A stretch of 64,000 bases of DNA from Hirundichthys speculiger (lineage: Eukaryota; Chordata; Actinopteri; Beloniformes; Exocoetidae), in NCBI GenBank assembly GCA_018398805.1, contig JAGFBZ010000571.1, positions 1 through 64,000 on the forward strand. Direction: 5' to 3'. The notes beneath the pieces were generated by a model, which had not been told where the DNA came from, did not search any database, and saw nothing but the letters and a program-made list of their open reading frames with translations. Shown one piece after another: positions 10,570 to 21,800 of the stretch. Numbering within the stretch: the first letter of the stretch is position 1; each line of letters begins with the position of its first letter. The position numbers and the translations under genes are program-made.

Positions 10570-11310
10570 AAAGACAGATACCAGTCTGTTCACAACTGGA
10601 ACCCCCGTGTAAGTTCATCCCAGGGTCAAACTGTGCAATGCTCAGAGAAATGGAGGGAAAAAAGAGCTATGGGTTAGACTCTACAGACTTCAGTTAGCAT
10701 GTTAAATAGTAGCGGTCAAAGGTCATGACGGTCTGAACACGTTCAGAAGACTAAACATGTATAACTTGTTTGTAAGGAGGAAAGCTTCTTTTTCTAAAAA
10801 AAAATAAAATAAATGGCAGTAGGGCTTAGGTAAGTTATACCTGATCAAACCAAAAGACTTTTGGATAGATGAGATCACCAAAGTGGAAATGTTTGTGCAG
10901 TGTCAAACAGCAGCGAAAACTAAAAACATCAGGTAATCATAAGTACCAAATGCCACCTCTGAAGAGTGATGGCAGGACCTTGGTACCCTTCAGTCTTCGA
11001 GTCACCCATGAAGTCCGTTGTGTTCCTAAGTATTCCAGAGTCAAATGTGAGGTGATCTGCCCAAAAGCTAAAACTCAGTCAAATTTGGCCCTGAAATAGG
11101 ACACTGATCCGAGCTGCACCAGTTGCTACTGAGTGGCTGAAAAAAAAGATCAATATGCTGCGATGATCCAGTCAAAGTTCAGATCTAAACCTGATTGAAA
11201 TGCTGTTATGTAACTTGACGAATTCAATGTATAACCAAATGCCTGCAAATCCATATGAACTGAAACTATGCTGTAAATAAGAGAAGGTGGTACTCTGTTA
11301 TTCTTAGGCA
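10570..11310 (+). mobile_element. Degenerate Tc1-like DNA transposon
   Basis: The nucleotide pattern follows a Tc1/mariner transposase with many frameshifts. In order there are a stretch corresponding to the N-terminal helix-turn-helix region (10620-10690), then one reading TTTGGATAGATGAGATCACC plus AAAGTGGAAATGTTTG (the W-x-DE-T-K-x-E-x-F segment, 10859-10895). Near the end is AGATCTAAACCTGATTGAAA (the PDLNPIE segment, 11181-11200). No intact frame remains. The inverted terminal repeats were not delimited. Confidence 0.65.
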
Positions 11311-11344
11311 TGTCTTTGTAATCTGTGCAGAACATTATCCTGTT

Positions 11345-12010
11345 GAAATGCATGAGTGTCCCTGGAAAAGATCCAGTCTTAATGGTAGCCTTTGTTGTAT
11401 CAAGTGCACTGATCCAGCCCTATGCTCTCAGAGACCCTGGCTTTTGGACCTGTTGCTGATAACAGTCTGGATGGTCTTTTTCATCTTTTTCCAGAGCATG
11501 CTTCTTCCACTTCCTCCAACAAAACAAACAAACAAAAAACAAAAGATCTTACCTTCTGATTCATCTGACCACAATGCACTTTTCCACTGTGTGATGATCC
11601 ATCTCAGATGCCTCCTAGCCCACAGATGCTTATGCTGCTTTTTGACAAGGTAAGATTTAAGCTTCTTTTTCTGTGAATGTTTTATGTCACATTTGGTAAC
11701 CTTGCTCCACATTTTAGTGCTTGAATATCTTCCAGAAATGTAATCTCTTGTTCGTGTGATTATATCAGCTACTGATAACGGATGTTTCTAAAAGCAGTGC
11801 CATTCAAGGTAATGGAGAGGACATGTGTTCAGGCAACCGTAGGCTCATGTCAGTGTGACATTCTTCAAGGTTCATTGAATCGTTTGATAATTTGTACAGT
11901 CAAGGGAAAGATATGGAGATCCCTTCAAATACTTATTGGAGGAACATTGTTTTTTAACAATTCAAAGATTTTCTCATGCATTAACTAACACACTGCAGAT
12001 CGTCTTGCTC
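11345..12010 (-). mobile_element. Degenerate DNA-transposon relic, minus strand
   Basis: The region contains pieces of a repeat widespread in teleosts, read in antisense: CCTGGAAAAGATCCAGTCTT at 11360, the TCTGACCACAATGCACTTTT block at 11565, and a block near 11925-11970 with GGAGGAACATTGTT. The minus frame 11428-11712 retains KSALWSDESE, like the first catalytic Asp region of Tc1/mariner-type transposases. It is frameshifted throughout, and the superfamily is uncertain. Confidence 0.5.
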
Positions 12011-12845
12011 TTCAAAGACTCAGGGAGCTTTACCATGCTGATACGGATTTTGCACTAAATCATGGTTACAATCATCTATGAACAACTCTTTGAAATAGCA
12101 TGTCAGCTCATTTACTTTTCTTTGGTTTAGTATGTTTCACATGAAACTTTACTTGAATCAAGGTTGTCTATAAGGGAAAAACTAAAGGTTAATCTGTACA
12201 TGGATCAGCACAATCCAAAGATCATAACCATGAAGCTTTCATTCAAGCTAGCAAACGTGCTCACCGTTCTTGCTCTTTTTTTCATTCTGTCAAAAAATGA
12301 TGTCATATGTCATATGTAGAAATTTATTTTTGCATTTATCTTTCATGTCAGCAATTAAAAAAAAGAAAAGAAAAGCAGAAGTAGGGTGTATGGAGGGTAA
12401 GATACCCATGATTTTCTCTATTTTGGCTTCGCTTTCAGAGAAGCGTGATTATTATGACATCTGTTCATTTGTTGCTCAAGGAAATGCTGATGGTGACACT
12501 TTTTTCCTTTTGCACGAATGAAGTATCTGTGACTACTACTGAGGCCATACTTAAACTGTGCAAAAAGTGTTGTCATCATTTCAGAAAACATTATATTGAT
12601 TTAAATGATTGGAAAACATAACCTGTTATCCAAGTTTAAACAGTCTTCGCTATGAAGGAAGGACATATCCACGTCACTGTGCTTACAGTTTAAGTTCCAA
12701 TATCAAAATTAACACACCTAGGCTTTTATATTGAAATGATCAATATTATAATGCATTCTTTTGAATTTAACTCTCTTTTAATTACTGCATAATATTACTG
12801 AATTAGATCCAATGCTTCAGGTTCAATCACTAACGATGCAAACTA
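12011..12845. other. Intergenic stretch without recognised features
   Basis: No gene, RNA or repeat border recognised. Short adenine-rich tract (AAAAAAAGAAAAGAAAAG) near 12356-12376. Confidence 0.5.
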
Positions 12846-13072
12846 CCTAAGTCTCTCGGATAGCAGGTAGAGTCAGTTGCCTTTCAACTGGAAAGTCACT
12901 AGTCCAGTCTCTTCTTGAACAGGCCACTGAAAACCACATTGCCCCCATTATCCTACTGGGATGGTCAAAGCCCAGATAAATGGGAAGGTTTGTGTCAGGA
13001 AGGTCATCTGATGTAAAAATCTGTGCCAAATCAAACCCCTCGATCCATTGTGGCAACTTCTAGAAAGGGAAA
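12846..13072 (+). mobile_element. tRNA-derived SINE (second family)
   Basis: The head resembles a tRNA: TAGCAGGTAGAGTCAGTTGC is A-box-like, and AACTGGAAAGTCACTAGTCC sits in the anticodon-to-B-box position. The tail contains GTGTCAGGAAGGTCATCTGA and TGTGCCAAATCAAACCCC, a 3' body shared by many fish SINE/LINE repeats. Internal promoters are degenerate, so the copy is old. Confidence 0.6.
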
Positions 13073-14224
13073 ACTGGTACGATAGTATGGGTTCTGCTCT
13101 GGGGGCTATTCTTTTGTCAGTGTCAAGCTTTAAAGGAAGATTGTGTCATTCTAAAAAATAAACTTGTTTGCTTTGTTAGAGAGACATATGAGGGTAGGAA
13201 ATAGCTCTGTCTTGAGTTAGACATAAACAGCAGGTTGTATGGTGAGCGAACCACAGAGACCATAAAGAACCAGTTAGTCTGTGTTCAAAGGAGGGATGCA
13301 CTCTGTTGGAATGTTTTATGATATTCACTCGATCAATATTCTCTAGAGTACCACTAGACAGAAATCATGTGTTTCAAGACCGCATTGATCTTCAAGGCTA
13401 TAGCTACATATACACACTCACTGACACGTGAGGGTGTGATGCCAGAGCCAGTTTTAGGAAGTGAGCCCAAGCTCGATTGCCCAGAAAAGTGTATCTTGTG
13501 ATGCGGTGATCACAGGGGTTAACCATATATTTTGTGGTCACATGGGTGGTGTGATTGCACAATTTCCATAAGTGACTTACATCTCTGTTCACCTCTGTTC
13601 TTACAATCTGCACCCTCCTATTCGGCCTCCACAATCCCACTGACACGAGATAACACCAAAGTGAATAAGCCTGCAACATTATGCAAAACATCTGGACTCA
13701 CTGCAGAAGATTTTATAACCGCTTGTCTCCTGATCGCTAATTTGCCATGACAACAATGGCATAGCAACATGCCACTAAATGTAAATTGACACATTATTTG
13801 TTGAAACAAATAACAAAGCAAGTCTCTTGTTTAATTTTCTAGTAATATCACTTTTTAAACTTTTTTTGTGTCCTACCTTAAGAAGTACTTTAAACAAAGG
13901 GAAGTTGAATGACTGAAGTTATCCTTTATGCCATCATATAAGTCTCTAGAGTCTTTGTGTGTCAGCTGTTGTCCATCAACCTGATTTATGTAACCATGGC
14001 AGGCCTGGGTGGTGCAGTAATTTGAAGAATAGTAAGACTATGCAATCTAAAGGGTGAAATTGTTATATAAAATCTCTGGACTCCAGACTCCTCCACTTTT
14101 TAAAGGATCATTTTAAAGACTTCTTGCCACATCATCGCCTTCAAACTTACATATTTGCTCCCCCAGACATGAGTTATCTCAACACAATCTCAGTCCAGTT
14201 CATAGATATAACAGATATCCATTT
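13073..14224. other. Intergenic stretch without recognised features
   Basis: No supported coding region. The open frames at 13404-13691 (minus) and 13532-13750 (plus) overlap each other and lack motifs. Confidence 0.5.
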
Positions 14225-14239
14225 CTTTATTTTTATGCT

Positions 14240-14345
14240 TACAACACATGTAGGCGGACAGTCAACACCAGTGCACTGCTGTCATCCGCAAACTTGATGA
14301 TACTGTTAGAGGTATGACTGAGGAGCAGCGGGCCGAGTACACATG
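14240..14345 (-). mobile_element. Small LINE reverse-transcriptase fragment
   Basis: TGTCATCCGCAAACTTGATG at 14280 is the antisense of the (A)DD-containing reverse-transcriptase segment. The same motif occurs in the larger minus-strand LINE at 33300 (TGTCATCTGCAAACTTCACT). Only about 100 bp are recognisable. Confidence 0.45.
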
Positions 14346-14399
14346 GTACATTTCATTTACAAAACAGGTTTTCACAATAGTAGCCAAGTGTTTACTTTG

Positions 14400-14990
14400 T
14401 TGATGTGAGCAGTCATCATGTTGGACTCCAGCTGAACTTTCTCCGGTTCTTCTGACTTCAGGGACGTTGGAGTGGAAACTTTTGATTTAGAAATGTGAAA
14501 TTCTGACTTCCATGTTCCATGTTCCATGTACCAAACCATGCACTTGGTAAGAGGTAGGAACATGCTGACATTCTTCTGGGGTACCTGTGTTCATGATGAG
14601 GTGGTTTTTCCACTCTGACTCTGTGGTCTGTTTGAATAATCCTGCTGCACAGAAGTGTGAATTACTCTGATACAACTCCATACCATTTGAGAACCTGCTT
14701 TTTGAGCTGGTTGTCCAGTCTGGATTTTATGTCTTTCATATGGAGCACACAGCACCCATTTCTTTCAAAAAGTATCAGTCTGAATGCTTGGACCACAGTG
14801 CACTTTTCCACCGCATGATGATCTAGCTGAGATGTCTCCATGACCAGAATATGCATTTTTCCAAATGAAATGACTATTATTTCTAACTTTATATCTGTCG
14901 TATTATTGTCTGTGTAGCTGTTGTTTGCTTCCTCTGACATAGATGTCTTTCCTTTTGAGAGACCTTTAGTGTTGTGGGGAGTCATGAGTT
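14400..14990 (-). mobile_element. Degenerate DNA-transposon relic related to 11345-12010
   Basis: GACCACAGTGCACTTTTCCA at 14792 with the following CCGCATGATGATCTAGCTGA matches the block at 11568-11605 (GACCACAATGCACTTTTCCA, TGTGATGATCCATCTCAGAT), same orientation. The remaining sequence is not confidently alignable. It seems to be a second old copy of the same kind of element. Confidence 0.42.
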
Positions 14991-15338
14991 ACAACATCCT
15001 TTTTCAGTCTGTCAAGTTGTGATAAGATCCATTTCTTTGTTCATATAAACACAGTTGTAACACTGACGGTCAGTCTCCAAGGAGCTCACACAGATTTATT
15101 TTCTTGTGAGTCACATGACCACTTGGCTAAACAAACCTTGGCAGCCCTAAGAGCATCTGTGGCCCTGAGAGTGGATCGCTGGGAATGCAGGGGTGTTTAC
15201 TTTCTGCAGCCACTAGCTCCCTGAGGACAAGGGTTTTCTCTGCTAGAATAACTAGAGAGTGGTTCAGAAAAGAAAAAACACTGTGGAAGGAAGAGAAGGA
15301 GGGGACTGCACAAAGAGGAAGAGGAACTAAGAGTCGGT

Positions 15339-15347
15339 CTATATAAC
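15339..15347 (+). promoter_or_regulatory. slc43a3: TATA box of slc43a3
   Basis: CTATATAAC lies 60-70 bp before a splice donor (GTGAGTAC at 15408). That donor can only belong to a short non-coding first exon upstream of the ATG exon. Transcription would then start near 15370. This is inferred from position and consensus. Confidence 0.55.
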
Positions 15348-15369
15348 ACAAGGCAGTGAGGGGAAAGCT

Positions 15370-15407
15370 AAGAGTTGTGGTTTGTGAGCGTGGTAAAAGG
15401 CTAAACT
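15370..15407 (+). other. slc43a3: Non-coding first exon of slc43a3 (5' UTR), approximate start
   Basis: The exon is bounded on the right by a strong donor (ACT/GTGAGTAC). The next exon follows the acceptor at 15761-15764 (or 15770) and contains the start codon. The 5' edge is estimated from the TATA box. Confidence 0.5.
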
Positions 15408-15846
15408 GTGAGTACTAAATAGTCATACGCTACTCTATTTTAAAAGTTGCATTTTATATTATGCAACTTTTTGCATGTTTGACTCCATTCTTCAGCAACA
15501 TGAATGGATGCTTTAAGTCCAAAGTTTGTTTCCATCCACTGCTAAATGTGAAGGCCATGTACTTCTTTTTAATGATCTGGAATCAAGCGTGATGCTTCCA
15601 TTTTTGACAAGTGGAGCATAAAGATGTTCTGTCTAGTTTATCTTGCAGGGGTTTTTCTTTTTGATAAAAACAAGCAGGTTTTACAGACTTGTTTCAATAT
15701 GTAATCCTCTCTAACGGAACCAACAAACCTGAAGCATTTTCATTTCCATTTTTTTGGGGAGCAGGTGCAGAGACCGAAGCTACATGTGTGAATGAGAGTG
15801 TGTTCATCCATCAAGACTGTCATTTTGCTTGAGTGTTTCTGTGTGA

Positions 15847-18800
15847 ATGACCATGACGGGGTTTTGCAAGAACCTGTCGGTGCGACGGTGCCTCACCTTT
15901 GCTACGGGCCTGGTGGAATGTCTGTGTTTCGCTGGAGTGGTGTTTGGATGGGCTTCTCTCGTTTTTGTCATCAAGAAGGAGGGATACTTCAGCTCTCTGT
16001 GTGTCAACACCACAGGAGTCAATGGCACGCAGACTGAAGGTGTGTTTGATGTTACCACTTTGAATTCAGAAAAAAATGTTTCAGCCTCTTTTTACAATTA
16101 ATATGAAAATTTGATTACATATCCTCTATATAAGAACTTCCTGACTTTCACAGATGTTTGTTCATCTATGTAATTGTCTTCTCTGGTTATGTCTTTACAT
16201 CTTAAATCTTTGTTTCTACAGATTGTAGTGCACAAGATGAGAAGTTCTCTCTTATTTTCACCATCGCCTCCTTCATGAATAATTTCCTCACGCTGCCAAA
16301 TGGATTCCTCTTTGATCACTTTGGGACTGCAGTGTCTCGATTCACTGGAGTGTGAGTAATTAAGTTGCTGATAGCTAATTAACCAGCATCATGTTATGTG
16401 TTTCATAAAAAAATTTTAGTCAGTTAATGACTAGCAGCTACAGAGAAGTGGCAACTGCTGCTTTTATCTTGTGTGACTGTGACCTACTGTATAAAATCAA
16501 ACAATATGAACATGAGGAGGCTGTCCATTTTGTTATGGTACTAATAAAAGTACATTTCTGGGAAGATTGAAGGCAAATTAATATGTAGACAGTGGGCAAG
16601 TTAAACAACTCAATCAGGCGGGGTGTGGATGGATCTGGGAGGTGGAGCAGCTACAGATAGAAGAATGAACCGCAGCTCAACAATGCCCTTCTTTTACAAA
16701 CAGATGTCTCTCTTCAGGCGTCTGTAATGCATCTGAGTATTTAGTCTTATCAGTACCTTAAGCACTTGTTTCAGTAGTCAAATTGCCCAATATCTGCATG
16801 TTGTGTGGATTTTTACAAATTATGTAGCTGTACTAGATGTCAAGATACAGTATTAGAAAGTATTACCATGTAGTCTAAGACGGGTCTGTTGCTTCAAACA
16901 TACTGAAATTAAATCAAATGTATCTGTGCTGTGTTTCCACAGATACATATACATCAGAAGCTATGTCCCCACACCTTCTTAGCTCACGTCCAGAATTTAG
17001 TGATACTTTAGCAACTTGTGGCGACCACTTTCCCAACAGTGTCAGTAGAGGTCGTTCATCTGGAGGATTATTGAGCAGCAAGTGTTGGGTGCAGCCACCG
17101 GTTTTCCTCAGTGGATGCAGTGCACGTGCACTGGCTAGAGGTCTGGTGGTTGAATGAAAATGACTGTCTGATTAAATGTAATTTTATATGTCAGTCATCA
17201 CATTCTGACCGCTGGTAACATTATTAAATGTTAAAGGAAGACATTCATGGATACTCTTCGCCCATGTAGCTGTGTAAGAAAATTCAATCAGAAACTTTTG
17301 TAAGTGACACTTTCTTGAAGAAAGGCCTTAAGAAACCCTTGAAATAATTCTCTGCAAAGCAGTCAGATTTAGGAAATGATTGTGCTCCAAGTTAAATTAG
17401 ACACATCAGCTATGTTCATGTTAGAAAGACCTCTGCCAGAAACCATCTTCTGATAGAAAACCCAGATGGAAAACTTCTCCTGTGTGATCACCAAGGTTAT
17501 TATAGTTTTGAAATTTTCTTTAGTTTTTGTTTTTATTTAGTTTTCCAGTTTGCTTTTTTATTTCAGTTTAGTTTTAGTTAGTTCAACAAGTAATTTAGTA
17601 GTTTTAGTTTAGTTTTTATTTTGAGGAATTGACTAGTTTCAGTTTAGTTTTTATTTAGTTTTAGTCTTAGTTTTAGTTATTCTTCTTCTTGCAGTATGCA
17701 GCAGTTTATACACCTTTTCGACTTGAAAATTGTGGACATGCGCCCCCTAGTGGCCCCGCCATAACTGGAGGGTGCGGTGCTCCATCAAGTAACCCAAACA
17801 CAGCAGCGTGGAGGATCTGTTACGGATAACACAGACATGTCTTGGATTGATGATGTTAGGCAGTGGCCTCCAGTTACAGATGAAGGTATTTTATCGCTGT
17901 TTTTAATGATTGGTTATGGAAATAGCATGATCTATTCCCATAATCAAACACTAAAAACTGTGGAACGCTGCAACGCTGGCTATAACTAACGTCAACAAGC
18001 CATAAAGATTATGCTGCTGTAATGTTAACGCGAGCAGTAAATTAGGCTATGTGTTAATGTTATATTTAATTTATTTTATCATTCTCCTAAGTCATTCATT
18101 CATTCATTCATTCATTCATTCATTTATAGGCTTGTGCTAGTGCCGAGGGCTACAGTAGCGTCATACTGCTGTTCTTTCGGCCAGAATCGGGATCCTCAGC
18201 GAGACTATGAGTAGTACGAGACTGAATGTTAACGAAAACTCACCCGGCTGTATTCATTTGGAACAAAGTCCTTTCTGTTGATATTTTTCACCCACGTCTT
18301 CCTAACTTCTTGTTCTGCAAACAAGGCAGTCTTCGTGCATACTTTCTTCTTCCATTGTCGAATTTTCACACCATTGTTGGCACAGTTTATGACGGAACAT
18401 TATTCCCACTCGACCGATTCGACATTATAAAAATATATATTTTTAGAAAGAGAAAAACACTGGTTAATCTGCGAGCCGGTGTAGCACCCTGGCACCCTCC
18501 AGCAATGGCGGACGGGGTACTTCCGGGGGGCTGGCCCGAAAAGGTCTATATCCGCTATGCTGCCCCCTCTCTGGAGGGAGGGTATCATAGCGGCTGCTGC
18601 AGGACAGGCAGTAATCTCTATGGCAGTAATCGAGGGAGAAAACGAAACGACAACGAAAACGAAGCTGAATTTATCTACAATTCAGTTTAGTTTTAGTTAG
18701 TTTTACATCCTTCATTGTAGTTTTTATTTAGTTTTCGTTTTTTTTTTAATTGTAGTTTTTATTTTTATTTCAGTTAACTGAAATATTTTTTCATTGCTAG

Positions 18801-21800
18801 TTTTAGTTTTAGTCTTAGTTTTCGTTAACTATAATAACCCTGGTGATCACATGATCAATTTTGACTTCAAAAACCAAGATGGTGCAGGAAAATGTCAATT
18901 TGAACATTGAAAATGCCAGCCTATCAATGGGTGACATGGTGCTGCAGGGCTCTTCAAAATCAGACATCTGTGTTACGTTTTATGGCAAGATAATGTCCCA
19001 TTGTACCTCAGTGCTTGTACTTTGCTGAAATTTCACTTTAGCTCTGTTATTTTCATCCAAGGGATTCCCAGATGTGTTTGTTTAATGTGCTAGTAGCGTG
19101 TTTATCAAAAGATTGAGTCAAAATAAACAGAGGTGAGATCGCAGAGTTTATGCAGATTGTTTGGGTTTGTGTTCGTGTGAAATGTGGTTCTCCATCTGGA
19201 CAAATAGTCTATCTCCTGCAAAGGAAAAATGACTTGTTTAACATCAAGCAGACTGAGAGAGGAAGAAGGCCATGCTAAAGGAAAGGTCTTTGAAGAAGCT
19301 TTGGTCTACAGCAGCAGTTGTAGATGTAGAGATGTAGGTTACTATGTAAACCACAGCCCAACACTGTGTTTGTGAGGAAAAGACCAGGAAGGCCAGGGAC
19401 GTTCAGTGAACTGTCAGCGCTTTAAAAGAGTGAAACGGTCAGAGAAGGGTTAAGAAAAACAATCGGTGCCTTTAATTACCAGAGAATTGACGAATGTTTG
19501 AGTGGACATATTGATTTCAATACTTAGCGATGTTCATATATCATGGCTAACTCTCCACCCACCTTGTCAAAGTTAATATCTGTAATAAAACATACCTTTC
19601 AAGTTTGTTTGAGATACCTCTAAATCTACAATAATAAATGCTTAGTAAATACAGCCATATTTTTCTAGTAAAAAGGGGGATGGAAGGAAAATTAAGAGCT
19701 AAAGAATGCATAAAACTGAGCAGGAGGAGCCCAGTGAAGACGAGGATTAAATGCTTAGTACAGAAATTAAATTAAAGGAACAGGAAATTAAAGTTGTCTG
19801 AATGTACATAAATCTGTGTGTGAATATGTGTTTGGTTATAACTTACATTGTTTTCTTCTTTTATTTAGTATGTGTTGTGAGTTGTATTTCTGTTAATCGC
19901 AAGTTTAAAAACAAAACATTTCTGTGTCTCACCAGATTTCTTTACACCATGGGGACCTTGATGGTGGCCTTTTCTAGTTCAGGTGAAAGCAGGACACTGT
20001 ATTCTTTCAAGGTGATAAACTTGTAACTGTTTAAAAAGTTCCTTCTTATTTCTCTCTTTTCCCATCAGCTCTGGCCTACCTGCTCTTTCCTGCTCTGTCC
20101 CTCATAGCTGCAGGCGGCATCCTATTCCTCATCACAAACATCCAGGTACTGACAACCTTTTGACAATTTTAAACCCTCTTCTGGTTATCCAGATGATTTT
20201 TACATTGACTCGTTTTTGTAACTTTGTGAAAACTGTCAGTCACAGTCAAGGGCGTAACCATGGTATAGACATTGGGGGGGTCCAAATGAGAGCCCTCCCC
20301 CAGAATTTTTTTTAAAGGTGCATTTCCCACAGTTCTGTGATTTTTATTTATTGACCATCTGAAATCACATTTAAAGGAATAGTCTGCAATTTAAAAAAAG
20401 ATAGTAGCGAATAGGATAGCTTCCAGCTGGGAAAAATTACATGCCTAAAGCATGTTGATGTAAATATTGTGATTGGAATGACAAAAAGTCCATAGCACAC
20501 GATGGACTTTTAATTCCAAGTTAATTTGTATTTTGTTGATTTGTCTCAAAATGAATGTCTGTACATTTACACTGAAACGTTTAATGTGAATGAAATCATA
20601 GATTTGTACAAAGAATTAAAATGTAAAATATTGATGTTAACTAAATATATATATATATAAATTTATTCATTTGACATAAAAAAAAAATAGTGTGGCCTGT
20701 CCTTACACAATCTCTCTCCCTGTCTCTCTGTGCTGCCTGCATTATGACCAGATATTATTATTGTACCAGAAGAATAACTGACCCTGAGGAAAATTTTATT
20801 TACAATATTCTGCTTTTCTTACTAGTTTTATTTACTGCTGACACGTAGGCTTAGGTTAAAACAAATGTCATCAAGCTGTTGAGTCTTGTATTCCAGTGTC
20901 TCACCTGATCATCCATGTCTTCAGAGACTGTCCCTGTGTGGCCTGTCCTTACAGCATCCCTCTCCCTGTCTCTCTGTGCTGCCTGCATTATGACCAGATA
21001 TTATTATTGTACCAGAAGAATAACTGACCCTGAGGATCTTTTTAATTTGATACATTGAATATTATCAGGGGTGTCAACGGGAAATTGGAAAAAACTCTGA
21101 AGCGGGGGGGGGGGGGGGGGGGGGGGGGCGCTCGAGAAAATTTTGAGGTATTTTAGGAGGCATTCTGAGCACAGCATTGTGTATTTGTCCATATTGTTAC
21201 TTTGATAATGAAAAGAACATTTTTTACTTACAGAAGATCCAACAGAATAAACATTTTATTGAAAATTTTTGTTGTCAGTGAAAAGATCTTTTTTTTTTAC
21301 TTAGTGAAGATCCAACAGACTAAACATTTTACTGAAAATGTTTGATAGTGAAAAGAACATTTTTTACTTACAATTTGTAAGTAAAAAATGTTCTTTGTGT
21401 TTCTGCATGGTTGAAACAAAAACATGCAGCCTTTAACAGATCAGTTTGACACCCCTGACTTAAGCCTTTACAATATACCTGGGGGGGATAATTGACATTA
21501 CATAATGAAACGCAAAACTCGCAATCTGGTGTGGCTCACTTCACAGGTTTGCATACTTGCTCATACTTAAAATCCAATTCTTACTTTCCCTCAACAGAAA
21601 ATAAAAGATAAAATGGCACAAAGTTTAATTATTCCTGCTAATGTGAGAATCCACTGAGCATAAGGCTGAGGTTAGATATCAAAAATAAAAGTAGTTGTTA
21701 TAAAACAATTAAGTTGCCTATTAAAGGTAAAAATTCAGAATAACTAGTGATTCAGTCACTGGTGAACTTCAACAGTAAAACATCACTGACAACAAGATAC

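Larger units (their letters stand above)
17490..18842. mobile_element. DNA transposon with 8-bp target duplication (hAT- or P-like), 1353 bp
   Basis: The ends are CAAGGTTATTATAG and CTATAATAACCCTG, inverted repeats of about 14 bp. The flanks are an exact 8-bp duplication GTGATCAC (17482-17489 and 18843-18850). Both subterminal regions are dense in TTTAGTTTT-type units (17511-17684 and 18676-18822) in the same, not inverted, orientation. The interior carries a CATT microsatellite and a THAP-like coding segment on the minus strand. The 8-bp duplication and CA..TG ends fit hAT; the THAP segment would also fit a P-type element. No catalytic domain is present, so the copy is non-autonomous. Confidence 0.8.

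Noticed and set aside
12846..12920. tRNA gene
   Set aside because: The tRNA-like head cannot form a proper acceptor stem and is followed by a SINE body.
16918..17157. Extra slc43a3 exon
   Set aside because: The protein is complete without it and the reading has no family similarity.
17511..17684. CRISPR-like or regulatory array of TTTAGTTTT units
   Set aside because: Units vary in spacing and sequence, no unique spacers, and they lie inside a transposon of a eukaryotic genome.
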